56,731 nucleotides of DNA from an uncultured Collinsella sp. (GCA_900544725.1 UQWK01000005.1:1-56731), one strand, 5' to 3'. Positions 35,062 through 44,027 are shown, counted from the stretch's first letter. Translations and numbers: made by a program. The notes: a model not told the origin generated them from the letters alone.

Positions 35062-35634
35062 CTATTTGAGTTTGCGGGTCTTGGGCTTAAAGCGCATGCC
35101 CGTCTGATGACTACCGCGTGCGGAGAATCCGTAACCGGACTGCGGCACGACACCGGACATCAAAAACGGAATGGCAACCAGACCCGTAAGGATCGAAGAC
35201 GGCAGGGCGTGTCCAAAAATAGCCACCACAAAGCTCGTCTCCAGACCCATAAACAGCAAGATGATGCTGTAGACCACGTTGATGGCAAGCGCAAAGGCGC
35301 CCACGGTAATACCGCGCGCGCTCGGGGAGCCGCTCGTCTGACCGGCCGCGCTGTGCACCAGGGCAAAACTGCCCACCGTCAACAGCAGCGACATAACGCC
35401 CACCGGAACGGCGGCGGAAAGATCATAGAACAGACCGCTGCAAAAACCGCAGACGACAGCCCGCGTGGGATCGCCCGAGAACACGCTCAGGCACACCAGG
35501 ATAATCATAAAGTTGACGCGACCGCCTGCAATGGAGATCTGCGGCGCCAGGCCCGCCTGCAGCAGCACGCACACAATGGCGGCGATTGCAAACGTGCGGG
35601 AGCTCGCCCCCTGCTCGTGTAGATCCATGGACAT
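35062..35634 (-). CDS. mreD: Rod shape-determining protein MreD
   Basis: Small integral membrane protein of the elongation complex, 190 residues with five or six hydrophobic segments (for example FAIAAIVCVLLQAGLAPQIS and VYSIILLFMGLETSFVVAIF) and a basic C-terminal tail. MreD is poorly conserved, so the call rests on length, hydrophobicity and its position between mreC (5 nt) and the PBP2 gene (13 nt). Confidence 0.88.
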   Translation of the reverse strand: MSMDLHEQGASSRTFAIAAIVCVLLQAGLAPQISIAGGRVNFMIILVCLSVFSGDPTRAVVCGFCSGLFYDLSAAVPVGVMSLLLTVGSFALVHSAAGQTSGSPSARGITVGAFALAINVVYSIILLFMGLETSFVVAIFGHALPSSILTGLVAIPFLMSGVVPQSGYGFSARGSHQTGMRFKPKTRKLK

Positions 35635-35639
35635 GCCCC

Positions 35640-36638
35640 CTATTCGCTCGAGCCGGAATCGGTCGTCTCGGACGTGTCGGAACTGTCATCCGAGCTCTCG
35701 TCCTTCGTCTTGGTCGCAGCATCGCGCGACGTTCCCTGCGGCGTGCTATTAGCGGTGCTCACGTCCTCGTCCGAGGCCGACTGTTCGTTGGTCAGCGAGG
35801 TGATGACGAGCACCTCCTCGTTATTCTCTGCCGTGGTCTGGGCACGTACGACGATGGTGTAATACACATCGTTGGCCGACTTCTCCACCGAGGAAACGGT
35901 GCCGAGCGGCAGGCCCTTGGGGAACACGCCGCCAATGCCAGAGGTCACGATGATGTCACCCACTTTGACGTCGGAGTCGACGCTCACGTACTCAAGGCGC
36001 AGGGTGCCATCCGGCTGGCCCTGCAGCATACCCTGGGCGCGCGTGTCCTGCACCATAGCCGACACGCCCGAGTTCTCGTCGCCAATCAGGCGCACGGTAG
36101 AGGTCTTGGCCGATACCTCGATAATCTGGCCGATAACACCGGCAGAACTCGTCACGGGCATGTTGATGGTAAGACCGTCGGCAGAGCCCTTGTCGATGGT
36201 AACGGTCGAGGTCCAGGCATCGCCCGACGCGCCGACAATACGAGCAGCGGTCGACTTAAGGTTGTAGGTCGATTGCAGTCCGACCAGGCCCTCCAGGCGC
36301 TCAGCAGTCTTTTGAGCCTCGGAAAGCTCGGCGACCTTAGAGGTGAGCTCCTCGTTTTGCTTCTTGAGGTCATCGAGCGACTCCTGCGAAGCCGTGAGGT
36401 TGGAGAACACGTTGCCGATCGCATTGAAGGGAGCCGCCACGGCCGACCCCAAAAAACGCACCGGCGAGGTAATCGTCGTCATACCCGAGCGTACGGCATG
36501 AATCGGCCCGGCCTCGCCCTCACGGATATAAAACGTGAGCAGCAACACCGAAATCATGCTGAAAACAATCAACGGGCGCATACCCGTTGATTGTCGCTTG
36601 GTATTCAGATTTGGAGAGAAACCCGAAGATCGTGCCAA
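35640..36638 (-). CDS. mreC: Rod shape-determining protein MreC
   Basis: MreC links cytoplasmic MreB to the periplasmic-side elongation enzymes. The 332-residue protein has one N-terminal transmembrane helix (LIVFSMISVLLLTFYI), a coiled coil at about 75-115 (SLDDLKKQNEELTSKVAELS), the beta-barrel domain with VIGQIIEVSAKTSTVRLIGD and VGDIIVTSGIGGVFPKGLPL, and an unusually Ser/Asp/Thr-rich acidic tail of about 50 residues. It starts with TTG at 36638 behind AAGGTGG, 21 nt after mreB. Confidence 0.94.
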   Translation of the reverse strand: MARSSGFSPNLNTKRQSTGMRPLIVFSMISVLLLTFYIREGEAGPIHAVRSGMTTITSPVRFLGSAVAAPFNAIGNVFSNLTASQESLDDLKKQNEELTSKVAELSEAQKTAERLEGLVGLQSTYNLKSTAARIVGASGDAWTSTVTIDKGSADGLTINMPVTSSAGVIGQIIEVSAKTSTVRLIGDENSGVSAMVQDTRAQGMLQGQPDGTLRLEYVSVDSDVKVGDIIVTSGIGGVFPKGLPLGTVSSVEKSANDVYYTIVVRAQTTAENNEEVLVITSLTNEQSASDEDVSTANSTPQGTSRDAATKTKDESSDDSSDTSETTDSGSSE

Positions 36639-36659
36639 ATGGAATCCACCTTTTGGAAA

Positions 36660-37703
36660 TTAAGCATTGGTTTGGACGAAGCCACCGTCAAAGGCGTTGG
36701 CCTCGAGCACGCGGGCGCAGCCGTTTACGACGTTATCGAGCGCCGTGGGGCTGACGTTGACCGAAACGCCGGTCTCGTCGCGCAGGCGCACGTCGAGGCC
36801 GCGCAGCAGCGCACCGCCGCCGGTCAGCAGAATGCCGTAGTACATAAGGTCCGAGGCAAGATCGGGCGGTGTGGCGTCCAGAGCGTCCTTAACGGCCTTG
36901 GCCATCTCGTCGAGCGGCTTGTTGAGCGCGCGACGAATCTCCTCGCTCTCAATGCGCACGGTCTTGGGCAGGCCCGTGATAACGTCGCGTCCGTTGACCT
37001 CGACGTCGAGCTCATCCTTGAGCGGCACGGCGGAGCCGACCTTAATCTTGATGTCCTCGGCCGTGCGCTCGCCGATAGCCAGGTTGTAGGCATCGCGAAC
37101 ATGGGTGAGGATAGCCTGGTCGAACTCGTCGCCGGCAATGCGGATGGACTGCGACACGACAATACCGCCCATAGCGATAACGGCGACCTCGGTGGTGCCG
37201 CCACCGATATCGATGACCATGGAGCCCGTGGGCTCCTCGACGGGCAGGTCGGCGCCGATGGCAGCCGCCATGGGCTCCTCGATTAGGTAGGCCTGGCGAG
37301 CGCCTGCCTGAATCGTGGCCTCAAAGACGGCGCGCTTCTCGACCGATGTGACGCCGGAAGGAACGCAGACAACGACGCGCGGACGCGGAGTCCACGGATA
37401 GCGCTTCTCGGAAGCCTTGTCGATAAAGTAGCGAAGCATGGCCTCGGTGACATCGAAGTCGGCGATAACGCCGTCCTTAAGGGGACGAACGGCCACGATG
37501 TTGCCGGGCGTGCGGCCGAGCATGCGCTTGGCCTCGATGCCAACTGCCAGGATGCGCTCGTCGTTCTTGTCGATAGCGACAACAGAAGGCTCGCGGATGA
37601 CGATGCCCTTGCCGCGCACAGAGACGAGCGTATTGGCGGTGCCGAGGTCGATGGCGAGATCGCCCGCATAGCTACCGAAGAACATATCCATCAAAGAAAA
37701 CAA
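36660..37703 (-). CDS. mreB: Rod shape-determining protein MreB
   Basis: Bacterial actin homologue that guides lateral cell wall synthesis. The 347-residue protein has the phosphate-1 loop DLAIDLGTANTLVSVRGKGI, VVVCVPSGVTSVEKRAVFEA, phosphate-2 MVIDIGGGTTEVAVIAMGGI and the adenosine motif LLTGGGALLRGLD. The start is a TTG at 37703 with AGGAG 5 nt upstream; ATG codons 4 and 6 are alternatives. It heads the eight-gene minus-strand operon. A TATGAT box near 37749-37754 may be its -10, but the -35 is weak. Confidence 0.96.
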   Translation of the reverse strand: MFSLMDMFFGSYAGDLAIDLGTANTLVSVRGKGIVIREPSVVAIDKNDERILAVGIEAKRMLGRTPGNIVAVRPLKDGVIADFDVTEAMLRYFIDKASEKRYPWTPRPRVVVCVPSGVTSVEKRAVFEATIQAGARQAYLIEEPMAAAIGADLPVEEPTGSMVIDIGGGTTEVAVIAMGGIVVSQSIRIAGDEFDQAILTHVRDAYNLAIGERTAEDIKIKVGSAVPLKDELDVEVNGRDVITGLPKTVRIESEEIRRALNKPLDEMAKAVKDALDATPPDLASDLMYYGILLTGGGALLRGLDVRLRDETGVSVNVSPTALDNVVNGCARVLEANAFDGGFVQTNA

Positions 37704-37763
37704 CGCAACTCCTGATGTGTTGGATGATTGCTGGAAAACTACTAGCCCATCATACTAGCGCAA

Positions 37764-37796
37764 GCCCGGCACCTCACTTGCGGTGAAGCGCCGGGC
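37764..37796 (-). terminator. Hairpin between the TPR gene and mreB, weak terminator candidate
   Basis: GCCCGGC (37764-37770) pairs with GCCGGGC (37790-37796), with an inner TCAC/GTGA extension. Only two T residues follow leftward, so termination would be inefficient. Confidence 0.4.
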
Positions 37797-37818
37797 AGAG
37801 CCAAATCTCATAAGGTCA

Positions 37819-39114
37819 CTACTGGTTGTCAGCGGCCGAAAAATCGATGTCGAAGGAGGAAACGGCCCAACCGATATGGTTGTCGGAGCGCACGAATTTA
37901 ACGGTGTACTCCTGCTCGCCGCCCTTGGACAGCGAAGCCTTCACCTTGGCGATGGTCTCGGTCATGGACTGATCCATACCCTCGATGGAGACGGTGGCGC
38001 CCTGCGGGATCGAGGAGATGATCATCGCCTTGGCGTCCTCGGACAGGCTCGAGGCCAGGCAGGACTCGGCCTTGGCGGTATCGCCGTCGCCGGCAGCCTG
38101 GAACAGGTCGGTGATGACGGACTCCTGCGAGGGGTAGCCCATGCCGCGCGTATAAGCATAGCCAAGACCGCCGGCAGCGATCACGATGAGCAGAAGCAGC
38201 ACCAGGAAGATCTTAAGACCCGTGTGGCGGTGGCGACGACGAACCTTGGCCTGTTTGCGGTCCTGCTGGACCATCTCGGACTCAGACAGCGTAAAGAAGC
38301 CGGTGTCAGAAGGGTCGGGCATAAACTGACCGGTCGCGCCCGTGGGATCGAGCGGGTCGACAGCGGGAGCGCCCATCGCGGGAGCCGGAGCCGTGGACAT
38401 GGCCGTCTGGGCCGAAAGCGCGGCGAGCGAGTCGTGCACGCGGGCAAGCTCGTCGGCCTGCTCGGGCGTGAGCTGGTAGATGCCGTCGGCGGTAGCGGCG
38501 TTAAAGGCATCGAGCGCATCGGAAGGGCGACCGGCGGCGGAAAGCGCTTGGCCCATGCCGGCGTTGAGGGCGCGCGTATCGTCGCGCGGGCCGGCAAAGT
38601 CGATAGCCGTGCGGTAGGTCTCAACGGCGTCCGCGGGGCGGCCGAGCTTGATGAAGCAGCGGCCCAGATCGCCGAGGGCGGCGGCAGGAGCCGGGTTGGC
38701 GCCGTCGATGGCAGCCTGACGGAAGGCGGTACCGGCGTTGGCATAGTCGCCCGACTGGAACAGCGCGTTGCCCAGACCCAGGTAGGCCTTAAACGGTGTG
38801 GCGTAGGAAGCGTCCTGGGTAGCTGCAGAGAACGCCTGGGCAGCCGTGGTGTAGTCGCCCACCGCGGCGAGTGCCTTGCCGCGGTTGGTGAGCAGGGCGC
38901 CGCGCTTGCCATAGGCGCCGTCGTTGAGGGCCGCGGCGTAGGCCTCGGCGGCCTCGGCGTACATGCCCAGATGCATCAGGGCGTTGCCGCGCAGGTGGTC
39001 GGCCTCACCCATGATCTCTTTGGGAGTCTTTGCCGCGCCAAGCATCTGGGCGGCAGCGGAAAAATCACCCGCGCGATAAGCGGCGCGGCCCTGTTGGATC
39101 AGCTGGCTATTCAA
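37819..39114 (-). CDS. TPR-repeat protein with one transmembrane helix
   Basis: A 431-residue protein of unknown function. Residues 1-230 contain about six tetratricopeptide-like repeats (for example GRAAYRAGDFSAAAQMLGAA and LGNALFQSGDYANAGTAFRQ). A Pro/Ala linker follows, then a basic stretch (KVRRRHRHTG) and a single transmembrane helix at 300-322. The C-terminal 110 residues, probably outside the membrane, contain a DUF4878-like pattern (SVITDLFQAAGDGDTAKAES, ending VSSFDIDFSAADNQ). The topology places the TPR domain in the cytoplasm. It is 11 nt downstream of the cyclophilin gene and upstream of mreB, suggesting an envelope-related role. Confidence 0.7.
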   Translation of the reverse strand: MNSQLIQQGRAAYRAGDFSAAAQMLGAAKTPKEIMGEADHLRGNALMHLGMYAEAAEAYAAALNDGAYGKRGALLTNRGKALAAVGDYTTAAQAFSAATQDASYATPFKAYLGLGNALFQSGDYANAGTAFRQAAIDGANPAPAAALGDLGRCFIKLGRPADAVETYRTAIDFAGPRDDTRALNAGMGQALSAAGRPSDALDAFNAATADGIYQLTPEQADELARVHDSLAALSAQTAMSTAPAPAMGAPAVDPLDPTGATGQFMPDPSDTGFFTLSESEMVQQDRKQAKVRRRHRHTGLKIFLVLLLLIVIAAGGLGYAYTRGMGYPSQESVITDLFQAAGDGDTAKAESCLASSLSEDAKAMIISSIPQGATVSIEGMDQSMTETIAKVKASLSKGGEQEYTVKFVRSDNHIGWAVSSFDIDFSAADNQ

Positions 39115-39125
39115 GGAAGTCCCCT

Positions 39126-39668
39126 TTACTCGTGAACGATCTCGACATGAACGATCTCGTCGCCGGCGCGCAGCTGCGAGATGACGTCGAGGCCCTCGAC
39201 CGTGGTGCCAAAGACGGTATAGCCGGAGTCGAGGTTGTGCTGGGCACCCAGGCAGAAGTAGAATTGCGAGCCCGCGGAATCGGGATCCATGGAGCGAGCC
39301 ATGGCAAGCGCGCCGTCAACATGGCTGTTGCGCGGATTGGTGGCAAACTCGCCCTTGATGCAGTAGCCGGGGCCGCCGGTACCGGGCATGCCGTCGGGAC
39401 CCTCAAGGCCGGCGGCGACGTCGGCGCCAGACATATCGCGGGTATTGGGGTCGCCGCCCTGAATCACAAAGCCGGGCACATAGCGATGGAACTTAAGGCC
39501 GTCATAAAAGCCCATAGTGGAAAGCTCGCAGAAGTTCGCCACATGGATGGGGGCGCCCTCACCGTCAAACTTGACCTTGATGGTGCCCTTCGACGTCTCG
39601 ATCACCGCGCATTCGTCACCGACGAGCTGGTACTCGGGCGTATAGAGCTCTTTCTTAAAACCAAACAT
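39126..39668 (-). CDS. Cyclophilin-type peptidyl-prolyl cis-trans isomerase
   Basis: A 180-residue cyclophilin. Active-site residues are in GLKFHRYVPGFVIQGGDP (the FHR motif and the QGGDP motif) and AMARSMDPDSAGSQFYFCLG; GYTVFGTTVEGLDVI closes the barrel. No signal peptide is seen: the start MFGFKKELYTPEYQL is charged, so it is cytoplasmic. The ATG at 39668 has GAGGAAGGA upstream; longer frames include promoter sequence. It is co-transcribed with the TPR gene. Confidence 0.93.
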   Translation of the reverse strand: MFGFKKELYTPEYQLVGDECAVIETSKGTIKVKFDGEGAPIHVANFCELSTMGFYDGLKFHRYVPGFVIQGGDPNTRDMSGADVAAGLEGPDGMPGTGGPGYCIKGEFATNPRNSHVDGALAMARSMDPDSAGSQFYFCLGAQHNLDSGYTVFGTTVEGLDVISQLRAGDEIVHVEIVHE

Positions 39669-39707
39669 GTGGTTCCTTCCTCGTGCGTTTAAAGCATATT
39701 TGTACGA

Positions 39708-39737
39708 ATTGTAGCAATAAGCACGGGCTTCCATCAA
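39708..39737 (-). promoter_or_regulatory. Promoter of the cyclophilin-TPR operon
   Basis: Read leftward: -35 TTGATG (39732-39737), 18-bp spacer, -10 TACAAT (39708-39713), about 35 nt before the cyclophilin ATG. Confidence 0.6.
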
Positions 39738-39773
39738 TTGCGCACGCAGGTTATGCCGCCGGAGGGCAACAAA

Positions 39774-40928
39774 TTACGAACGCTGCTGCGGCCTCCAGGC
39801 GCTCACGTTGGCGTCGTACTGGTTAAGCGCGCTGTTGCCGCCTTGCGCGATGGGCGCCAGGATCTCGTTCTGGCGGGCGCTCAGCGACTCGCCGTCGGGA
39901 ATGGACAGCGAGATATCCCAGCTCTGGCAGATCACGTCGACACGCTCGTACATCCACTGGGCAAGCTGCTTTAGATGATCGATGTCCTCCGCATAGACCG
40001 TGTCGTCCTGAACCTTGAGGTTGTTGAGCTCATCCTGGGTCTTTTTAATCTGGTCGCGCAGGGCATAGGCGCTCTGCGACAGCTCCTGGCGGGTGGAGAG
40101 CGGCGTACGCAGATAGCCGTTATTAAACGAATCGATGACCTCGCCGATCTGGTCATCGTCGCTGTACGACACGATGGTCTGGTACAGGCCGTCGAGCCTG
40201 GTGTAGAGCTGGTCGTCGGTTAAGACGGTCTCCTCCTGAACGACCTCGGACGCATCCTCTTGCTTGGATTCTTTCTCGGTGGCCTCGCCCTTTTGGCGCG
40301 ACGGGAAGGTGGTCTTGGCGGCCTGGCCAAACTGGTCGTAGAAACCGGGCATGACACCCATGGGGTCGGCAGTCACAAACCAATAGGCACCACCACACAC
40401 GGCGGCGAGCACCGCGATGACGATGAGCGGTTTGGGGATATGGCGTTTGTGCTTGTGATAGGCATCCTCGTCGGGGTGGACCTTGCGCTTGGGCTTTTGC
40501 TTTTTGGGCTGGGCATCATCGCGCAGGGACACCGGCGTGGGGATATCGACCTTGGGGATGCCAAAGTCCTTATCGAAGGCAGGCAGCACGCAGGTCTCGT
40601 TGGGGTCGGCTGCGTCGGAGAGCACCGCCGCGGCAGATGCCGGCGCGTGGGGCACCTCGGTATCGATTTGCTCCTGCGTCAGACGCGGAAAGCCAGCCGT
40701 GCGGCCTGCGGCCAGGTCGGATGCGGCCGCGTCCTCGGAAAGGATGCCCGGCGCGGGGCGTCCACACTTGGGACAGGTACGGTCATGCGGGGACAGACGG
40801 GCGCCGCAACCGTCGCAGAACACGAACTCGGTATGCTCGGGGCCATCGCCCGGACCAACGTATGCGTTGCAATAGGGGCAGAACGAGGCGCCGTCCTCGA
40901 TGGTCTTTAGGCAATGCGGGCAGATCAC
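39774..40928 (-). CDS. Double zinc-ribbon membrane protein of unknown function
   Basis: A 384-residue protein. It starts with a GTG at 40928 (AAAGAGG 5 nt upstream), giving MICPHC; two zinc ribbons follow with cysteines at 3, 6, 17, 20 and 38, 41, 52, 55. An acidic/Pro linker and a Lys/His-rich stretch lead to one transmembrane helix at about 166-185 (PLIVIAVLAAVCGGAYWFV). The outer part is helical, with a possible coiled coil (LRDQIKKTQDELNNLKVQDD). Layout is like the neighbouring TPR protein: a cytoplasmic sensor or scaffold, one helix, an extracytoplasmic domain. Function unknown. Confidence 0.65.
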   Translation of the reverse strand: MICPHCLKTIEDGASFCPYCNAYVGPGDGPEHTEFVFCDGCGARLSPHDRTCPKCGRPAPGILSEDAAASDLAAGRTAGFPRLTQEQIDTEVPHAPASAAAVLSDAADPNETCVLPAFDKDFGIPKVDIPTPVSLRDDAQPKKQKPKRKVHPDEDAYHKHKRHIPKPLIVIAVLAAVCGGAYWFVTADPMGVMPGFYDQFGQAAKTTFPSRQKGEATEKESKQEDASEVVQEETVLTDDQLYTRLDGLYQTIVSYSDDDQIGEVIDSFNNGYLRTPLSTRQELSQSAYALRDQIKKTQDELNNLKVQDDTVYAEDIDHLKQLAQWMYERVDVICQSWDISLSIPDGESLSARQNEILAPIAQGGNSALNQYDANVSAWRPQQRS

Positions 40929-41021
40929 GGCATCCTCTTTCCGAAGCAATTCAAACAATTGAGGTTAGAGCATAACATCGACACGGCCCCACAAGCGCAA
41001 GGCACCAATTCAACATCGCCA

Positions 41022-41058
41022 GGGTAGCTAATTTGGGACGGGGCTTTTTTAGCTACCC
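41022..41058 (+). repeat. REP-like palindromic repeat, copy 5 (forward)
   Basis: A 37-bp copy with ends GGGTAGCTAA and TTAGCTACCC and core TTTGGGACGGGGC plus a T run. It forms an inverted pair with 41097-41133; 38 bp separate the two. It is 17 kb from the transposase gene. Confidence 0.88.
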
Positions 41059-41096
41059 TGGCCGCCACTCGGCCAAATAGATCGCGTCATCAGCCG

Positions 41097-41133
41097 GGGT
41101 AGCTAAAAAAGCCCCGTCCCAAATTAGCTACCC
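41097..41133 (-). repeat. REP-like palindromic repeat, copy 6 (reverse)
   Basis: Reverse complement of the copy at 41022-41058. It begins 7 bp beyond the stop codon of the P-type ATPase gene; in that transcript the 10-bp ends would pair, so it may serve as the 3' end of the mRNA. Confidence 0.88.
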
Positions 41134-41140
41134 CGTGAGG

Positions 41141-43876
41141 TTACTTATTCTTCTTGCTGGGCATCGAGACTTTGATGCCCTGGGCCGATTTGGTCACGCG
41201 GGAGCGCTTCGCACCGGCGCTCTTCTTTTTCTTGGGCTGGGTCTGGGCCACGCCCTCGAGTGCGCGGGCCTCGGCCTCGCGGACAGTGCGCACCTCACGG
41301 CGCTGCGCCATATCGGCGGCAACGCGCTTGGCAAAACGCTCGGCGGTCGATCCCGTCGAGCTCACCTTTCCGCCGCCGCGACCCAGGCGAACGCGCACGC
41401 CACGGCCAAAGCCGGTAGCCGCATGACGGCGACGGGGCTTAAGCGAGTCCATCATCGTGGCAAGCTTAAAGAACACCGCGCAGGTAAAGACGACGATAAC
41501 CGCCAAGATGACCATCTGACCCATCGACAGGTTAGCGATAGACAGCAGCTCCGGGAACCCGATAACGCCCGTCAAAATACCAGCGACGACAAACACGAAA
41601 AGCACCACGCGCAAGGGCGTGAGCGGCTGCGAGATGCGCCAGATCAGGCTGACACTCGCCGCGCACGACGTGAGCAGGCACATGGTCGAAAGCGTAAGCT
41701 GGCTAAAGCCAAAAACGCGCGCCACAAAGATATCGAGCGCCGCGGCCAAAATGACCGCAATCGACGCCGGCAGCGCACGCTTAAGCACGTTGGTCAAGAA
41801 CGACCCCTTCACGCGGGCGTTGTTAGGCTCCAGGCCCAGCACAAAGCCCGGCGCGCCGATGCAGAAGAAGTTGATGAGCGTCATCTGAATGGGCTCAAAG
41901 GGATACGGCGGCAGCGCGATGCACAGTGCCGCCAGGCCCATCGAGAACAGCGTCTTGGTCAGAAAGAGCGCGGCAGAGCGCTGCAGGTTATTAATAGAAC
42001 GACGGCCCTCGGCCACCACAGCGGGCATCGAGGCAAAGTCGTTATCGACGAGCACGATCTCGGCCACATTGCGCGCGGCATCGGAGCCGGCGGCCATCGC
42101 CACGGAGCAGTCGGCCTCCTTGAGCGCCAGCACGTCGTTGACGCCGTCGCCCGTCATGGCCACGGTGTGCCCGCGGCGTTTGAGCGCCTGTACGAGCTCG
42201 CGCTTCTGCTGCGGCGTCACACGCCCAAAAACGTGATAGCGGTCCACAGCCGCATCAATCTTGGACGGCGTATCGAGCGTCGTAGCGTCAACGTAGGCAT
42301 CGGCGCCCGGCACGCCCACCACGCGCGCGATTGACGACACCGTACGCGGGTCGTCGCCGCTGATCACGTTGAGGGTCACGCCCTGCTCGTTAAAGTAACC
42401 GATAGTCTCGGCTGCCGAGGTGCGAATCTCATCGCGGATGGTCACAAAGCCCACGGGCTCGGCCTCACCCACCATATCGCCGTCGGGAGTAAAGCCGTCC
42501 ACGCGCGCCACCACGAGCACACGGCAGGTATCGGCGAGCTCGGCCACACGATTCTCGACCTGAGCAAATGTGCGATCAGAGAGCACAAACTGCGCGGCGC
42601 CCATCACATAGGAGCCCTGCGCAAACGACGCGCCGCTCCACTTTTTGGACGACGAGAACGGAATGACCGACAGCGGCTCGGACACCTCGACCGGACGATC
42701 GGCGTAGTAGTTGAGCAGCGCCTGGCAGGTCTCGTTGGCATCTGCCGAGGTCGCACGTGCCACGTTGGCAAGCGCAAAGTCGAGCACCGTGGTCTCGACA
42801 GGGACAGCTGCCTCGTCCGAGTCCGCGCCAAAGCCAACACCCTCAACAGGCAGCGGGTAGGTGCCCTCGACCTCCATACGGCCCGAGGTGATGGTGCCCG
42901 TCTTGTCCAGGCACAGCACATCGACGCGCGCGAGCGTCTCGATGCAATAGAGCTGCTGGGCCAGCACCTTGCGACGCGCTAGGCGCACCGTGGCAATCGC
43001 GAGCACCGACGAGGTCAGCAGCACCAGACCCTGCGGAATCATGCCCAGCAGGGCACCCACCGTGGACAGCAGCGCCGAAGAAGGCACACGACCGGCCAGC
43101 AGCTCGGAGAAGCACCAGGAAAGCGCGCTATCGCCCGGGGTTCCCGCGGCATCCCACAGCTCGCTCACACTCGAGGCAAAGAGTGCCAGACCAAGCGGAA
43201 TCATGATAATGCTCGCGAACCGCACGATGGCGTTCAGCGCGTTCATAATCTCGGAATTGACCTTTTTGACGTACTTGGCCTCGTTGTTGATCTTTGCCAC
43301 GTAGTTATCGGCGCCGACATGGATCACGCGGGCGCGCAGCAGGCCCGAGTCGATAAAGCTGCCGCTCATGAGCTCGGAGCCTGGCTGTTTCTTAATGAGG
43401 TCGCTCTCGCCCGTCAGCAGACTCTCGTTGACGAGCGCCTCGCCCGACACCACCACGGCGTCGGCGGGAATCTGGTCACCGCGCCCCAGGCGAATGATAT
43501 CGTCGAGCACGATCTGGTCCAGGTCGAGCTCCACCTCGGCGCCGTCGCGCACCGCGATGGCCTTCTTAGAGGTGAGCAGCGTAAGCTTGTCGACCATCCG
43601 CTTAGAACGCATGGACTGAATGACGCCAATTGCCGTGTTCAAGAACACCACGAACAGGAACGTCAGGTTCTTAAACGAACCGGTCAGCAACACCAAAATC
43701 GCCAAGACCACGTTGATCAAGTTAAACAGCGTGCAGAGGTTCTCGATGATGAGCTCTTTGACCGACTTGGTCTTGAGCTCCATGTTGCGGTTGATCTTAC
43801 CAGCGGCGATGCGCTCCTCGACCTCGGCGGTCGAGAGTCCGCGCTCGATATCCGTTGCTGCCATACCACGTCCCAT
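41141..43876 (-). CDS. P-type cation-transporting ATPase (CtpE-like)
   Basis: A 911-residue P-type ATPase. Motifs in order: actuator LLTGESDLIKK, M4 segment GMIPQGLVLLTSSVLAIATV, phosphorylation site LCLDKTGTITSGRM, and hinge MTGDGVNDVLALKEADCSVA, with about ten membrane helices. The IPQGL membrane motif and overall layout resemble the CtpE group, proposed to move calcium, rather than heavy-metal or potassium ATPases; substrate remains uncertain. The last 75 residues form a very basic Lys/Arg/Ser tail beyond the final helix. The start is ATG 43876 or ATG 43864; upstream codons overlap the tRNA terminator and are excluded. No clear promoter is seen, so it may depend on read-through from the tRNA gene. 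Confidence 0.88.
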   Translation of the reverse strand: MGRGMAATDIERGLSTAEVEERIAAGKINRNMELKTKSVKELIIENLCTLFNLINVVLAILVLLTGSFKNLTFLFVVFLNTAIGVIQSMRSKRMVDKLTLLTSKKAIAVRDGAEVELDLDQIVLDDIIRLGRGDQIPADAVVVSGEALVNESLLTGESDLIKKQPGSELMSGSFIDSGLLRARVIHVGADNYVAKINNEAKYVKKVNSEIMNALNAIVRFASIIMIPLGLALFASSVSELWDAAGTPGDSALSWCFSELLAGRVPSSALLSTVGALLGMIPQGLVLLTSSVLAIATVRLARRKVLAQQLYCIETLARVDVLCLDKTGTITSGRMEVEGTYPLPVEGVGFGADSDEAAVPVETTVLDFALANVARATSADANETCQALLNYYADRPVEVSEPLSVIPFSSSKKWSGASFAQGSYVMGAAQFVLSDRTFAQVENRVAELADTCRVLVVARVDGFTPDGDMVGEAEPVGFVTIRDEIRTSAAETIGYFNEQGVTLNVISGDDPRTVSSIARVVGVPGADAYVDATTLDTPSKIDAAVDRYHVFGRVTPQQKRELVQALKRRGHTVAMTGDGVNDVLALKEADCSVAMAAGSDAARNVAEIVLVDNDFASMPAVVAEGRRSINNLQRSAALFLTKTLFSMGLAALCIALPPYPFEPIQMTLINFFCIGAPGFVLGLEPNNARVKGSFLTNVLKRALPASIAVILAAALDIFVARVFGFSQLTLSTMCLLTSCAASVSLIWRISQPLTPLRVVLFVFVVAGILTGVIGFPELLSIANLSMGQMVILAVIVVFTCAVFFKLATMMDSLKPRRRHAATGFGRGVRVRLGRGGGKVSSTGSTAERFAKRVAADMAQRREVRTVREAEARALEGVAQTQPKKKKSAGAKRSRVTKSAQGIKVSMPSKKNK

Positions 43877-43894
43877 CACGTCGCGTCGGTATAA

Positions 43895-43928
43895 GAAAAC
43901 CGCCCGGACCATGCGAGGTTCGGACGGT
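43895..43928 (-). terminator. Terminator of tRNA-Arg
   Basis: A 10-bp stem with G-U pairs (43899-43908 with 43919-43928) around a 10-nt loop, followed leftward by TTTTCTTAT. It ends just before the ATPase start codon. Confidence 0.7.
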
Positions 43929-43939
43929 CTTACGTTCGA

Positions 43940-44016
43940 TGGTGCCCCATGTTGGATTCGAACCAACGGCCTTCTGCTCCGGAGGCAGACGCTCTAATCC
44001 CCTGAGCTAATAGGGC
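43940..44016 (-). tRNA. tRNA-Arg, anticodon CCG, CCA encoded
   Basis: A complete 77-nt cloverleaf on the minus strand: acceptor GCCCTAT pairs with ATGGGGC, D arm GCTC/GAGC, anticodon arm TCTGC-CTCCGGA-GCAGA giving anticodon CCG (reads CGG), T arm GTTGG-TTCGAAT-CCAAC, and a genomic CCA (43940-43942). It has its own promoter and terminator. Confidence 0.95.
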
Positions 44017-44027
44017 GAACGGTAGGC

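Noticed and set aside
43877..43966. 30-codon N-terminal extension of the P-type ATPase
   Set aside because: It would be encoded by the tRNA-Arg 3' end and its terminator; homology and sense begin at 43876 or 43864.
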